From: UBA12191 sp009937185
GTDB lineage: Bacteria > Planctomycetota > UBA8108 > UBA1146
Direction: 5' to 3'
DNA length: 64,000 nt
Assembly (NCBI GenBank): GCA_938075155.1
Contig: CALJGL010000013.1
Coordinates: 1 to 64,000, forward strand
How positions within the stretch are numbered: the first letter of the stretch is position 1; every line of letters begins with the position of its first letter. The notes beneath the pieces were generated by a model. The model had not been told where the DNA came from, made no database searches, and was given only the letters and a program-made list of their open reading frames with translations. A program made the translations under genes and the position numbers. This document shows, piece after piece, positions 34,549-43,495 of this stretch.

Positions 34549-35180
34549 ATATGGACGAAAAGAAACAACTCATCACCCTTGCCGTTGTTTGTGGAGTGTT
34601 TTTCTGTGTTGAACTCGTCGTTGGCTGGAATTTGAGCACTGAAAACTCAATAACCCGAACCAAACTCGAGGAACTTGAAAACAGGAAAGTTTCTGCTCAG
34701 ACGAAACTGAATACGATTCCTGAGATGCGTAAAAAAGCAGCAGATCTTTCAGAGATTGTCAGCGACTACACCGCGATTCTTCCTGAAATCGACGAAGTTC
34801 GCCGAGATGCATTTGTGGACACGATCACAACGCTTTGCAAGGACAGTGGGCTGACAATATTAGAGGCTGTTCCTGTGAGTACAGAGGTTCGTAAGTCTTC
34901 TAGGGGGGCCCGTCCGGTCCCAGGACAGGTTGCCGCCCACCAACCATTCCAGAGACACAAGTATCGGTTCGAAATGCAGGGTGAGTTTTCTCAGTTTCAC
35001 CGATTCATTAATAGCGTCGAGAGTCATCCTCGATTCCTGCGAGTGGATGGAGTTGAACTCTATCCGTTAGATCAGGGTGAAGGATTGTCTTCAGCCTCAG
35101 ATCCCAAGAAAAGATTGGCCATCGAAATCTCTACCTATGTTTATGACGAGGTAAAGGTCTCGGTTAAGGAGATCCAGTAA
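34545..35180 (+). CDS. pilO: Type IV pilus inner-membrane protein PilO
   Basis: The bitopic protein (211 aa) has a single helix at about residues 9-26, a coiled coil (LEELENRKVSAQTKLN) and a periplasmic ferredoxin-like domain (FEMQGEFSQFHRFINSV), the PilO pattern. It partners PilN in the alignment complex. It starts with ATGA overlap and ends TAATG at the next gene, so pilN, pilO and the next gene are translationally coupled. Confidence 0.85.
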   Translation: MNMDEKKQLITLAVVCGVFFCVELVVGWNLSTENSITRTKLEELENRKVSAQTKLNTIPEMRKKAADLSEIVSDYTAILPEIDEVRRDAFVDTITTLCKDSGLTILEAVPVSTEVRKSSRGARPVPGQVAAHQPFQRHKYRFEMQGEFSQFHRFINSVESHPRFLRVDGVELYPLDQGEGLSSASDPKKRLAIEISTYVYDEVKVSVKEIQ

Positions 35181-36706
35181 TGAAAAAATATCTTCAAGAG
35201 AACAAGTGGGTGATTCCCACCAGCATTGCTGGATTCTTTTTTGTTTTTCTTCTGCTCTACAGTTTTAGTTCTGGAGCAGTAGAGACTGCTTCTGCAACTG
35301 TAGGCGGGGATAACCCAGAAGTCATTGACCAATGGGAAGACGTTGACTTTAAAGTCACTGACGATTCTGAAGTTATGGAAGAACCCGAAGAGAACTCAAT
35401 GTTGAGTCATGAAACTGAAACGGTTTCAGTCGAAGAGTTCGAGGTCGAAGTCGATTCTGAATTTGAAGAGACTACGACCGAGTCGTTCGAAGCAGTCGTC
35501 TCGACAGTGATTCCCGCTACTGGGCCTGAGGAAGACGAGAGTCAGAAACAGGCAGAGCTGGCGCAGGACCAAAGAATCGAAGAATTGCGTTCTAAATGCA
35601 GTAATGATCTTCGTCGTGCCAACTGGAAGAGAGCGCACGAGAGTCTCGTCGAATTGGTCAATTTGAGACCCTACAACGCCGATTACCATTTGACCTTGGG
35701 ACTTGTCCATAGGCGCCTTCAAGAAAGCCAAGACAACCAGGGACACCTCGACGAAGCGCAGAAAAAGTTCTCTGAGTACGTGGAGTATGGTGGTGAGGAA
35801 GCGATCGCTTCTTTGCTTCTTGCTGAAGCGAGTGCCAGTTCTAATGATATGGATTCCACATATGAATTTCTGGAAGAAGCCGCTCTTCAGGGAATGAATA
35901 TCGCTCGTGCTGTTAAGCAATTTCCAGCATTGCGAAATTACATTGATGACACTCGCTTTGTGAGATCTGCGCTCAAACTTGAGCGATACACACTCGAGGA
36001 CGATCTGAGAAGAGATCCGTTCACCGCGCCATGGAAGTCCAGCAATCGTATGGACGAAACCACAGAGTTCACTTATTTGTCCGTTTCCGAGCAGAGAGAC
36101 TCTTTGTTCAAAGCTCGTGCGGCAATTGCGAAAATAGAGTTCGCTCAACGAAACGGCGACTTTGAAGCTGCGACCGAAGCTTACAGGGCTCTGATGAATA
36201 TCAGTGACGAGGCCAAGCGCTTTGACCAGCCTGAGTTGGCTGCGGAATTGAAGGCTATCGTTGACAGAATTGAAGAATTGGAACAGGGCGTTGAAGAAGT
36301 AAGAGTGAGACATCTCTACGAAGAATCCCGGATTCGTTTGGATTCTATGAAGAGAGCCTTTGAGGAACAGGACTTCGCCACTGTAAATCAGCTCTACAGC
36401 GAAGTTCAGAAACTCGCATCTGAAATCCAGGATGTCGGAGACAAATACAGAACAACTTCTACTTTGGTCGGAATGGCCGCGAGCCAAATGCGCCAGAGAA
36501 GTGAAGTGGTACAGCAGTTTTTGTCGAGAACAGTCCAGATTGATGGAATCGTTATCTCTGGTGAAGGGTCCTACGCCATCGTTGATGGTGAATGGATCTC
36601 TAAAGGTGGAGATATCGAAGGAGCAGTCCTCGAAGAAGTTCACCGGGATCGCCTCGTGTTTAACTTCGAGGGGGAGCTCATCGTGCGAAGATTCGGACGT
36701 TTTTAA
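35180..36706 (+). CDS. TPR protein with a GspB/PilP-like C-terminal domain, in the pilP position
   Basis: The 508-residue protein has one membrane helix (about residues 10-32), a long Glu/Asp-rich stretch (about 45-125), a TPR-like helical region (about 130-260), further long helices (about 300-440) and a compact all-beta end (about 449-505). The end pattern (IVISGEGSYAIVDGEWIS..GDIEGAVLEEVHRDRLVF) resembles the type II secretion GspB/PilP fold that contacts a secretin. It sits exactly where pilP normally is, between pilO and the secretin gene, but is about three times longer than PilP and lacks its lipoprotein signal. I infer that it replaces PilP and that its TPR part adds a periplasmic scaffold. 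The family was not recognised as a whole. Confidence 0.6.
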   Translation: MKKYLQENKWVIPTSIAGFFFVFLLLYSFSSGAVETASATVGGDNPEVIDQWEDVDFKVTDDSEVMEEPEENSMLSHETETVSVEEFEVEVDSEFEETTTESFEAVVSTVIPATGPEEDESQKQAELAQDQRIEELRSKCSNDLRRANWKRAHESLVELVNLRPYNADYHLTLGLVHRRLQESQDNQGHLDEAQKKFSEYVEYGGEEAIASLLLAEASASSNDMDSTYEFLEEAALQGMNIARAVKQFPALRNYIDDTRFVRSALKLERYTLEDDLRRDPFTAPWKSSNRMDETTEFTYLSVSEQRDSLFKARAAIAKIEFAQRNGDFEAATEAYRALMNISDEAKRFDQPELAAELKAIVDRIEELEQGVEEVRVRHLYEESRIRLDSMKRAFEEQDFATVNQLYSEVQKLASEIQDVGDKYRTTSTLVGMAASQMRQRSEVVQQFLSRTVQIDGIVISGEGSYAIVDGEWISKGGDIEGAVLEEVHRDRLVFNFEGELIVRRFGRF

Positions 36707-36790
36707 CACTTGGGCCGATAAATGCCCATGTAAATCAAAAGAACTCCGGGATCTACTCAAGATTGAACTTTCGGAGGCCGATAGAAGTAA

Positions 36791-36833
36791 CAGGAAAACC
36801 TGACACTGCGTCAGGGAACAGGAATCCTGTCCC
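36791..36833 (+). promoter_or_regulatory. Overlapping alternative hairpins in the secretin leader
   Basis: Three stems compete within 43 bases: CAGG/CCTG around AAAA (36791-36802), CCTGAC/GTCAGG around ACTGC (36799-36815) and GGG-A-ACAGG/CCTGTCCC around AAT (36814-36833). Because CCTG and GGG are shared, only some can form together. The secretin RBS (GGGAGGA) and ATG follow within 20 bases. Confidence 0.45.
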
Positions 36834-36853
36834 ATTCGGGAGGAAAATCGATA

Positions 36854-38746
36854 ATGAGAATACTGACAATGATCGCGACCCTTTGTGTCGCTCTTTTAAT
36901 GACCGACGGAATCCAGGCTTATCAGTCTGGAAGTACAGTCGTCGACCTCGTAACAATTGATGTCCGTGACAAGGATCTCAAAGAGGTTTTGGCGCAGATT
37001 GGAACCCAGGTGGGTGTCAATATTGTTCCGGATCCCGAGATCGAAGAAACGGTCACTCTGACTCTGGATGCCATCGATTGGCGTCAGGGGCTGGACATTC
37101 TTGCCCGAGAGACAAATTGTGTAGTTTTGGAAGTCAGTGATCGATTGATCAGATTTACACAACCTCCGTCCATCAATATAGAGTTTCAGGACGCGGAACT
37201 TGCAGTAGTTCTCGAACTGCTGGCAAAACAATCAGGTGCAAACATCGTGATTGCGGAAGAAGTTAAGGGCAAGGTTAGTTTGACCCTGAGAGATGTACCT
37301 TGGAGAGAAGCTCTCAATACGGTCGTTAAAACCGCTGGATACGTGGTTGTTAGCGAGCGTGAAGGTGTGAGTGAAATCTTGCGTATTGTTTCTCCTGATC
37401 AGTTGGTGCAACAGCAGGAAACCAGAATCTTCCAGTTGAGATACATCAGACCACCAGAGCAGTACGTCGCCATCATTTCTGACATCGAGAAGCAGGCAGG
37501 AAGTCTGGGGACCAACTCCGCTTCTGATTCTGAAGTTGAGTTCACACTTCTCAAGGCATTACGAAGAGCGTTGTCTCCTGGTGGAGATATGGATTTCGAC
37601 ATCAAGACGAACTCCCTCATTGTAAAAGATATCGCTCCTAGGCTTGATGAGATCGGTGAGATCATCGCCAAGATCGACGTGGAGCCTGCTTTGGTTCAGG
37701 TCGAGGTCAAGTTTATCTCGACTTCCAATGACGATATCCTTGAAACAGGACTGAAGTTGGACAATCCCAACACACCCGGTCGTGACGGATTCCGATTGAG
37801 TGCAAGAGGAGCTTCCCCACAATCTAACTTTTCGGACCTTTCTGGTCTCGGAGTGATTCAGGATGCGGGTACACAGGTTCCTATCTACAACGGATCTGTT
37901 GTCTCTAATGGTGGTACTTGGCCTTTTGATATCGGTAACATGCAAAGCATTGGTGTTCCTTATCAGGCCCTCGGTGTGCTCGACTTTACGCAGACTCAAC
38001 TATTGATCTCTATGATCAAGGATGACGAGAACTCAAAGATCGTTCAGCAGCCGTTCTTGACGACATTGGATAACTATCCTTCGACAATCTTTGTCGGAGA
38101 AGAAGTTCCGTTTGCTGTGCAGAATGTTCAGCAGGATCAGAATGGTAACGTCACCGTCTCTATCGACGAGAATGATCGTTCACCGGTCAATGTCGGATTT
38201 ACGCTCTACGTTTCACCTCATGTGATTCCTGGAACTGACATGATCTACATGAATGTGATTCCGAAAGTTTCGACATTGGTGGGTAACACTTCTGATATTC
38301 CTGGTTTTGACAGATTCCGTTTTAGTGACCCGGGAAGTGGCACCAGTGCTTTCATCGACCTTCCTCGTGAAAGCAGCCAGACAGTCGTGACCTACCTTCG
38401 CGTTCGCGACGGACAGACCGCTGTCATTGGTGGCCTTCATACTGAGCGTAAGGTTGAGATCGAGTCCGGTATTCCTCTGCTCTCCGATATTCCTTATCTC
38501 GGAGAACTGTTCAAGTGGCGTCGTCGCCAGGCAGATGTTAATCACCTGCTCATTCTTGTGACTCCGAGGATCATCAAAAGCAGTGACGTCAGTGAGGAGA
38601 TCTACCGTAATGCCCTTAAAGAGGCGGAGCGTTGGGATTACTTCAAGGAGAAATACGGCGAACCGACCACCGATAGTGCTGATGAAGGCGATACAGTTGG
38701 TGCAGCAGAGGCTGATTCCACTGAGACCTCCGAAGAGGGTCGCTAA
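36854..38746 (+). CDS. pilQ: Type IV pilus secretin (PilQ)
   Basis: The outer-membrane pore for the pilus. A signal peptide (MRILTMIATLCVALLMTDG) is followed by two STN/N0-like domains (about residues 27-100 and 100-170), an N1-like KH domain, and the secretin core with VPLLSDIPYLGELFKW split as IPLLSDIPYLGELFKWRR and the LLILVTPRII strand near the C-terminus. No AMIN domain is seen, so its length (630 aa) is shorter than Pseudomonas PilQ. The C-terminus is acidic. It ends with a strong terminator (38778-38813). Confidence 0.92.
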   Translation: MRILTMIATLCVALLMTDGIQAYQSGSTVVDLVTIDVRDKDLKEVLAQIGTQVGVNIVPDPEIEETVTLTLDAIDWRQGLDILARETNCVVLEVSDRLIRFTQPPSINIEFQDAELAVVLELLAKQSGANIVIAEEVKGKVSLTLRDVPWREALNTVVKTAGYVVVSEREGVSEILRIVSPDQLVQQQETRIFQLRYIRPPEQYVAIISDIEKQAGSLGTNSASDSEVEFTLLKALRRALSPGGDMDFDIKTNSLIVKDIAPRLDEIGEIIAKIDVEPALVQVEVKFISTSNDDILETGLKLDNPNTPGRDGFRLSARGASPQSNFSDLSGLGVIQDAGTQVPIYNGSVVSNGGTWPFDIGNMQSIGVPYQALGVLDFTQTQLLISMIKDDENSKIVQQPFLTTLDNYPSTIFVGEEVPFAVQNVQQDQNGNVTVSIDENDRSPVNVGFTLYVSPHVIPGTDMIYMNVIPKVSTLVGNTSDIPGFDRFRFSDPGSGTSAFIDLPRESSQTVVTYLRVRDGQTAVIGGLHTERKVEIESGIPLLSDIPYLGELFKWRRRQADVNHLLILVTPRIIKSSDVSEEIYRNALKEAERWDYFKEKYGEPTTDSADEGDTVGAAEADSTETSEEGR

Positions 38747-38777
38747 TCGCAATCCAATAACTGATGACGAGATTTCA

Positions 38778-38813
38778 CAGGCCCCCGTAGCAATGCTACG
38801 GGGGCCTGTTTTT
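38778..38813 (+). terminator. Intrinsic terminator after the pil operon
   Basis: A perfect 14-bp stem (CAGGCCCCCGTAGC with its complement) around AAT, followed by five T residues, ends the pilM-to-pilQ operon. Confidence 0.95.
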
Positions 38814-38952
38814 CAATTCAGGAAGCGAGGAAGTGATAGGACATCCTTCGCTCCACTGGACGGGGACTTTCATGAGGGTATCTTGTTAACACTTCGATAC
38901 GCTCTGGTTGTCAGAGTGAAGGTGTCACCTAGCAAGATTCTGGCGGTCAGAG

Positions 38953-40452
38953 ATGCGACTTATCATACAAACCCGAGAAGATTCGGGGAAAGCAGTCGCT
39001 TTGACGGATGGCTCTGGAAAGCTATGGGAATACCATAGTGAGGGACAGCACAATAAACCGGTCTTGTTGGGGAATATCTATCTCGGACGGGTGCTGAATG
39101 TCGAGCCTGCGATTCAGGCGGCGTTTATTGATATCGGTGAGCGTCGGTCTGCTTTCCTTCATTTTTCAGATATCCATCCCGGTTACGACGGTGGATCTCG
39201 ATTAGCTTTTGAGGCATTTAACGATTCTTTTCCAAGGCGAAGAGGAACCGGCAACATTCAAGATTGCGTTCAGCCTGGGCAGTTGATGGTCGTTCAAGTC
39301 TCAAAGGATGCCATTGGTCAAAAAGGGCCTAGCGTTACGACCTATGTTTCTGTTCCTGGCAGAAACCTTGTGCTGTTGGGCGGTGCTCAGAAACCTGGCA
39401 TTTCTCGTCGTATTGAAGATGAAGATGAACGTCATCGATTGAGAGATCTTGCAGGACAGCTACCTGTGATCGCTGGTGCAGGTGTGATCGTTCGGACTGC
39501 GGGATACGAGACTAACGTCGAGGAAATGACGCATGAAGTGATGACGCTAGGGGAAACCTGGAATCTATTGAGCACCAAGGCCTTGAACGCATCCGCTCCG
39601 GTCAAATTGCATCAGGAAGATGATTTGATGGGGAAGGTCGCAAGAGATTTATTCTTGCCGTACATCGACGAAATACTCATCGATGATGAAAAACAGAGTG
39701 CTTTTCTCAAAAATGAATTATGCCGTTGGAACTTGCAGGATGATTTCAAGATAGAGCTCTATAGAGGTAAGACTTCACTCTTTCGTCATAGAGGACTGCA
39801 GGATCAAATCGATAGCATCTATGATCGAACAGTTCGATTAGCCGGTGGGGGAGCGATCGTCATTGAAGAGACGGAAGCTTTGGTGGCGATCGATGTCAAT
39901 TCGGGCCGGGGGATGTCCGCCGTCGATCTCGAAGAAACGGCTTTGACGACCAACCTTGAGGCTGCCAGTGAGGTCGCTCGTCAAATCCGATTGCGCGATC
40001 TGGGTGGAGTCGTCGTTTGTGATTTCATCGATATGTTGGAAGAATCCAACCGAGATGCACTGGAAAATCACTTCCGGGAAGCGACTCGGGAGGACAGAGC
40101 AAAGATCTGGTATGCCCCGATATCGAGATTTGGACTCCTTGAAATCACTCGTCAGCGACTCGGGCCCTCAAAAAATCGTCAGGGGAGAATTTCCTGTCCC
40201 ACCTGTAATGGGCGGGGAACGGTGCGAATTGAGCACCGTGTGGCTCCGGGCCTTCTTCGCGAGTTAGGCCGTGGATTGGCGATTGAAGGGGTTCTAGAGG
40301 CCATCGTGACAGTGGAAGAGGGCGTCAAAGATCGCCTTCGGGAGATTCGGGGGGACGAATTGCTGAATCTTGAGGAAAAGACCGGAACAAGAATCATCCT
40401 AGAATCTGGGAAAGATTGGTCGCCAGAATGCTGGGCAATCCGGTATCGTTAG
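38953..40452 (+). CDS. rng: Ribonuclease G/E family endoribonuclease
   Basis: RNase G/E cleaves single-stranded RNA in mRNA decay and rRNA maturation. The S1 domain begins at NIYLGRVLNVEPAIQAAFID; the catalytic metal Asp lies in AIDVNSGRG and in VVCDFIDM; the zinc link is CPTCNGRG. At 499 aa with no long disordered C-terminal scaffold it is an RNase G-type enzyme. The ATG at 38953 has only a weak ribosome-binding site. RplU and rpmA following rng is a common bacterial order. Confidence 0.93.
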   Translation: MRLIIQTREDSGKAVALTDGSGKLWEYHSEGQHNKPVLLGNIYLGRVLNVEPAIQAAFIDIGERRSAFLHFSDIHPGYDGGSRLAFEAFNDSFPRRRGTGNIQDCVQPGQLMVVQVSKDAIGQKGPSVTTYVSVPGRNLVLLGGAQKPGISRRIEDEDERHRLRDLAGQLPVIAGAGVIVRTAGYETNVEEMTHEVMTLGETWNLLSTKALNASAPVKLHQEDDLMGKVARDLFLPYIDEILIDDEKQSAFLKNELCRWNLQDDFKIELYRGKTSLFRHRGLQDQIDSIYDRTVRLAGGGAIVIEETEALVAIDVNSGRGMSAVDLEETALTTNLEAASEVARQIRLRDLGGVVVCDFIDMLEESNRDALENHFREATREDRAKIWYAPISRFGLLEITRQRLGPSKNRQGRISCPTCNGRGTVRIEHRVAPGLLRELGRGLAIEGVLEAIVTVEEGVKDRLREIRGDELLNLEEKTGTRIILESGKDWSPECWAIRYR

Positions 40453-40470
40453 GGATCTGCCAGAGCCCGA

Positions 40471-40492
40471 CTCATCCTTGTGAAGGGATGAG
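40471..40492 (+). promoter_or_regulatory. Hairpin in the rplU leader
   Basis: CTCATCC (40471-40477) pairs with GGATGAG (40486-40492) about 95 bases before rplU. There is no T-tract. In some bacteria rplU has a leader that senses ribosomal protein; whether this is such an element is unknown. Confidence 0.35.
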
Positions 40493-40585
40493 GCTGATGA
40501 TCCGAAGGATTTTTGGCCCTGTGTAGTATTACTTTACTTGATCAATGGATCGGTCCTCAGGGGCCGTTGAGAAGAAAGAGGAGCC

Positions 40586-40900
40586 ATGCACGCGATTTTT
40601 CGCGACGGTGGTCGTCAATACCGTGTGGAGGAGGGTGAAACCCTTTTCCTGGATTTCCGTGAAGCAGAAGCAGGAAGTACCCTGCAGTTTTCGGATGTTC
40701 TTGCTCTTGAACCGGGCAGTGGAGATTTCGTTTGCGGAACTCCTCTGGTCGCAGGTGCAACTGTTGAGGCTGAAGTTATCGGAGAGGTGAAGGGTCCTAA
40801 GATTATCTTCCATCGTTTCCGTAGACGTAAAAATTCACACAGTCGCAAGGGTCACCGCCAGAAGTACATCAAGGTTCGCATCGGCAAGATCGCCAGCTAG
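40586..40900 (+). CDS. rplU: Ribosomal protein bL21
   Basis: The 104-residue protein begins MHAIFRDGGRQYRVEEGE and ends with the basic RRKNSHSRKGHRQKYIKVRI segments typical of L21. GAGGAG lies just before the ATG. It binds 23S rRNA and precedes rpmA. Confidence 0.97.
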   Translation: MHAIFRDGGRQYRVEEGETLFLDFREAEAGSTLQFSDVLALEPGSGDFVCGTPLVAGATVEAEVIGEVKGPKIIFHRFRRRKNSHSRKGHRQKYIKVRIGKIAS

Positions 40901-40908
40901 TTGATTTT

Positions 40909-40931
40909 CTACCGCTGTGAAAACAGGGTAG
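40909..40931 (+). promoter_or_regulatory. GAAA-tetraloop hairpin between rplU and rpmA
   Basis: CTACC/GGTAG encloses a single bulged G and a CTGT/ACAG stem capped by GAAA, a stable GNRA tetraloop. The rpmA ribosome-binding site (AGGAG) lies 12 bases past it. It might protect or process the message. Confidence 0.5.
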
Positions 40932-40955
40932 AGATACCGAAACAGGAGTTCATAA

Positions 40956-41204
40956 ATGGCACATAAGAAGGGTCAGGGCGCCTCACGTAACGGGCGCGAC
41001 TCAAATGCCCAAAATCGTGGCGTCAAAAAGTACGGTGGTGAAAATGTCATCGCTGGAAATATTATCGTTAGGCAATGCGGAACCAAATTCCATCCGGGCC
41101 ACAACGTTGGTATGGGCAAGGACTACACACTTTTCGCCCTTATCGAAGGTAAGGTTCGTTTTGGAACCCGCAGGCGGGTTCATATCGACCCCGTCACTTC
41201 CTGA
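40956..41204 (+). CDS. rpmA: Ribosomal protein bL27
   Basis: The 82-residue protein begins MAHKKGQGASRNGRDSN and has VKKYGGENV, GNIIVRQCGTKFHPG, all conserved in L27. It lies at the peptidyl-transferase centre. There is no N-terminal extension needing cleavage as in Firmicutes. AGGAG precedes the ATG. Confidence 0.97.
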   Translation: MAHKKGQGASRNGRDSNAQNRGVKKYGGENVIAGNIIVRQCGTKFHPGHNVGMGKDYTLFALIEGKVRFGTRRRVHIDPVTS

Positions 41205-41228
41205 TTCTCTGAGTCGGGCGAACTTCCA

Positions 41229-42242
41229 TTGAGTATCCGCTTCGTAGACGAGGCCTGGATCAACGTCTACGCCGGTAAGGGCGGAGATGGATGCAGTTCG
41301 TTTCGTCGTGAGAAGTATATTCCTCGCGGAGGCCCTGACGGGGGGGACGGAGGCCGAGGCGGCCACGTGATCCTCGTTGCCGATGTCCACGTTCAGACTC
41401 TCCTCGATTTCACTGGGCGTCCCGTTCACAAAGCGGAAAAGGGACGACCCGGTTCCAGTAAAAATCAGTCGGGACGGATGGGCCAAGATCTCAGGATTCC
41501 GGTTCCCGTCGGCACGATGGTTTATTCCGAGTCGGGTGAATTGATTGTCGATCTGGCAACTGCCGAGGAAGAGTTTGTGATTGCCGAAGGGGGCAAGGGG
41601 GGGCGAGGTAATGCCCGCTTTGCTACAGCAACCCATCAAAGTCCACGTGAGATCACTCCAGGAATCGAAGGTGAAGAATTTCGAGTTCATCTCGAACTCA
41701 AATTGATCGCCGATGTGGGGCTCCTCGGTCTTCCCAATGCAGGTAAAAGTACGTTTCTTTCTCGTGTCTCTAGTGCGCATCCCAAAATTGCAGATTATCC
41801 CTTTACGACTTTGAGTCCTCAGTTAGGTATTGCTGAACTCGACATCTTTCGACGTATCGTGTTGGCGGACGTTCCCGGTCTCATCGAGGGAGCGGCAGAT
41901 GGTGTGGGATTAGGAATAGGCTTCCTTAAGCATTTGGAACGAACTCGAGTCATGTTGCATCTATTGGATCCGCATGATCGAGATCTCGATCAATTGCTGA
42001 TGGATCATTCTGTCATTAGAGGAGAAGTGTCTTCTCACTCCAAAGAGTTAGCAAATCGCCCGACGATTACAGTGATCAACAAATCTGATCTGATGCTCGA
42101 AGAAGAGTTGGATCAATTGCGGAGCGGTTTAGAGGATCGATTGGAGGCCCCGGTTTTTGTTATTTCCGGTGTCACCGGACAAGGGATCCGTGAAGTTCTA
42201 GAAAAGCTCTGGGTTCTCCTGAACCCCCCAGAAGAGTCCTAA
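41229..42242 (+). CDS. obgE: Obg/CgtA GTPase
   Basis: Obg is a ribosome-assembly GTPase. The glycine-rich Obg fold (KGGDGCSSFRREKYIPRGGP, GGDGGRGG) covers residues 1-158; the G domain has GLPNAGKST, ADVPGLIEGAADGVGLG and NKSD. The C-terminal OCT domain is absent, as in many bacteria. The start is a TTG at 41229 without a clear Shine-Dalgarno, 24 bases after rpmA. Confidence 0.95.
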   Translation: MSIRFVDEAWINVYAGKGGDGCSSFRREKYIPRGGPDGGDGGRGGHVILVADVHVQTLLDFTGRPVHKAEKGRPGSSKNQSGRMGQDLRIPVPVGTMVYSESGELIVDLATAEEEFVIAEGGKGGRGNARFATATHQSPREITPGIEGEEFRVHLELKLIADVGLLGLPNAGKSTFLSRVSSAHPKIADYPFTTLSPQLGIAELDIFRRIVLADVPGLIEGAADGVGLGIGFLKHLERTRVMLHLLDPHDRDLDQLLMDHSVIRGEVSSHSKELANRPTITVINKSDLMLEEELDQLRSGLEDRLEAPVFVISGVTGQGIREVLEKLWVLLNPPEES

Positions 42243-42339
42243 GGGGCTTTTTCGACAGAGTGTATGATTCCATCGTATTCTTGTGTGGACTCCCCTGCGA
42301 AGAAGGGGAGACGTGGCCTCCTACCATCTGGGAGAAATT

Positions 42340-43437
42340 ATGGAATTTCACGAGTTGTTGCGTCGTATGGTTGTTGAAAATGCTTCTGACATGTTTATCA
42401 AGGTGGGTTGCCCACCTTCTCTTCGTGTCGATGGTGCTGTTCAATTTCTCGATTGCGAAGAGATCTCTCCTCGTAAGTCTCAGGAATTCCTAGAGATTAT
42501 TCAGGACTCACGACCGGATGCATTGCCTCAAAAACTAGATATCGACACTTCCTATGATCTCCCAGGAATAGGGCGATTCAGGGTGAATATTTTTCACCAG
42601 AGGGGGCAGCTCGGTTTTGTTTTTAGGCACGTTTCTCAAAACGTTTCAAATTTTGATGATCTCGGACTACCCGGTGAAACTTTGACGAAGCTCGCGGAGC
42701 AGAAGCGAGGCCTCGTTCTTGTAACCGGAAATACAGGATCTGGAAAATCGACGACTTTGGCTTCGATGGTTCATCACATCAACGAAACTGCGAATCGTCA
42801 TATTGTGACCATTGAAGATCCCATCGAATTTACTTTTAGAGACCGGAAATCAATCATCGATCAAAGAGAGATCGGAATCGATACCGAGTCTTTCCCCACG
42901 GCTTTGAGGCATTCATTACGTCAGAGTCCAGATGTGATTCTCATCGGTGAAATGCGTGATCGAGAAACGATGGAAGCTGCGATTGCTGCCGCAGAGACAG
43001 GGCATCTTGTGCTTTCGACATTGCACACCGTCAATGCCGTTCAGACTGTGGAACGCATCATTCATTTCTTTCCGCCTCATCAGCATGACTTAATCAGACT
43101 TCAGCTCTCATTGGTTCTTTCAGGAGTGGTTTGTCAAAGACTGATACCCTCCCTTGATGGTTCGGGAAGAGTGCCGGCTTTAGAGATGATGATCAACAGT
43201 CCGACGATTAGAGAATTGTTGCGTGAAGGACGGACCCACGAGATGCATGGGGCTGTTCGCGATGGCGAGCATTACGGCTCCAATACCTTCAATCAGTCCC
43301 TCAGGGATCTCTACAGAGCCGACAGAATCACTCTTGAGGATGCTCTATCCTTCTCCGACTTTCCCGAAGAGCTCCAGTTGGAACTGCGTGGGGTGGTCAA
43401 AGGGAATGCTATGGGGGATTTCGACTTCGATTACTAG
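42340..43437 (+). CDS. Type IV pilus retraction ATPase, PilT/PilU family
   Basis: The hexameric ATPase powers pilus retraction. Walker A is GNTGSGKST, the Asp box is HIVTIEDPIEF, Walker B is VILIGEMRDRETM, and the His box is STLHTVNA. The sequence LSLVLSGVVCQRLIP and the MEFHELLRRMV start are closer to PilU than PilT, but this cannot be settled without a tree. The last residues are acidic (DFDFDY). ATG 42340 was chosen as GGGAGAAA lies directly before it; the frame is open back to 42283. It is separated from the pil assembly operon. Confidence 0.9.
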   Translation: MEFHELLRRMVVENASDMFIKVGCPPSLRVDGAVQFLDCEEISPRKSQEFLEIIQDSRPDALPQKLDIDTSYDLPGIGRFRVNIFHQRGQLGFVFRHVSQNVSNFDDLGLPGETLTKLAEQKRGLVLVTGNTGSGKSTTLASMVHHINETANRHIVTIEDPIEFTFRDRKSIIDQREIGIDTESFPTALRHSLRQSPDVILIGEMRDRETMEAAIAAAETGHLVLSTLHTVNAVQTVERIIHFFPPHQHDLIRLQLSLVLSGVVCQRLIPSLDGSGRVPALEMMINSPTIRELLREGRTHEMHGAVRDGEHYGSNTFNQSLRDLYRADRITLEDALSFSDFPEELQLELRGVVKGNAMGDFDFDY

Positions 43438-43468
43438 GCACGAGTTACTGGGGTCGAGCCTCGGTTAC

Positions 43469-43495
43469 AGGTATCCTCTTCTCGGGAGGATACCT
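43469..43495 (+). promoter_or_regulatory. Perfect hairpin hiding the coaX ribosome-binding site
   Basis: AGGTATCCTC (43469-43478) and GAGGATACCT (43486-43495) form an uninterrupted 10-bp stem with a 7-base loop. The 3' arm contains the GGAGGA Shine-Dalgarno and ends at the first T of the TTG start codon of coaX, so the folded RNA should block initiation. Confidence 0.6.

Noticed and set aside
35426..36835. 469-codon antisense frame over the TPR/GspB-like gene
   Set aside because: The sense frame has operon coupling and recognisable domains; the antisense translation is a Phe/Ser/Leu-rich shadow.
40471..40492. Hairpin after rng as intrinsic terminator
   Set aside because: No T-run directly follows, so it is listed only as a leader element.
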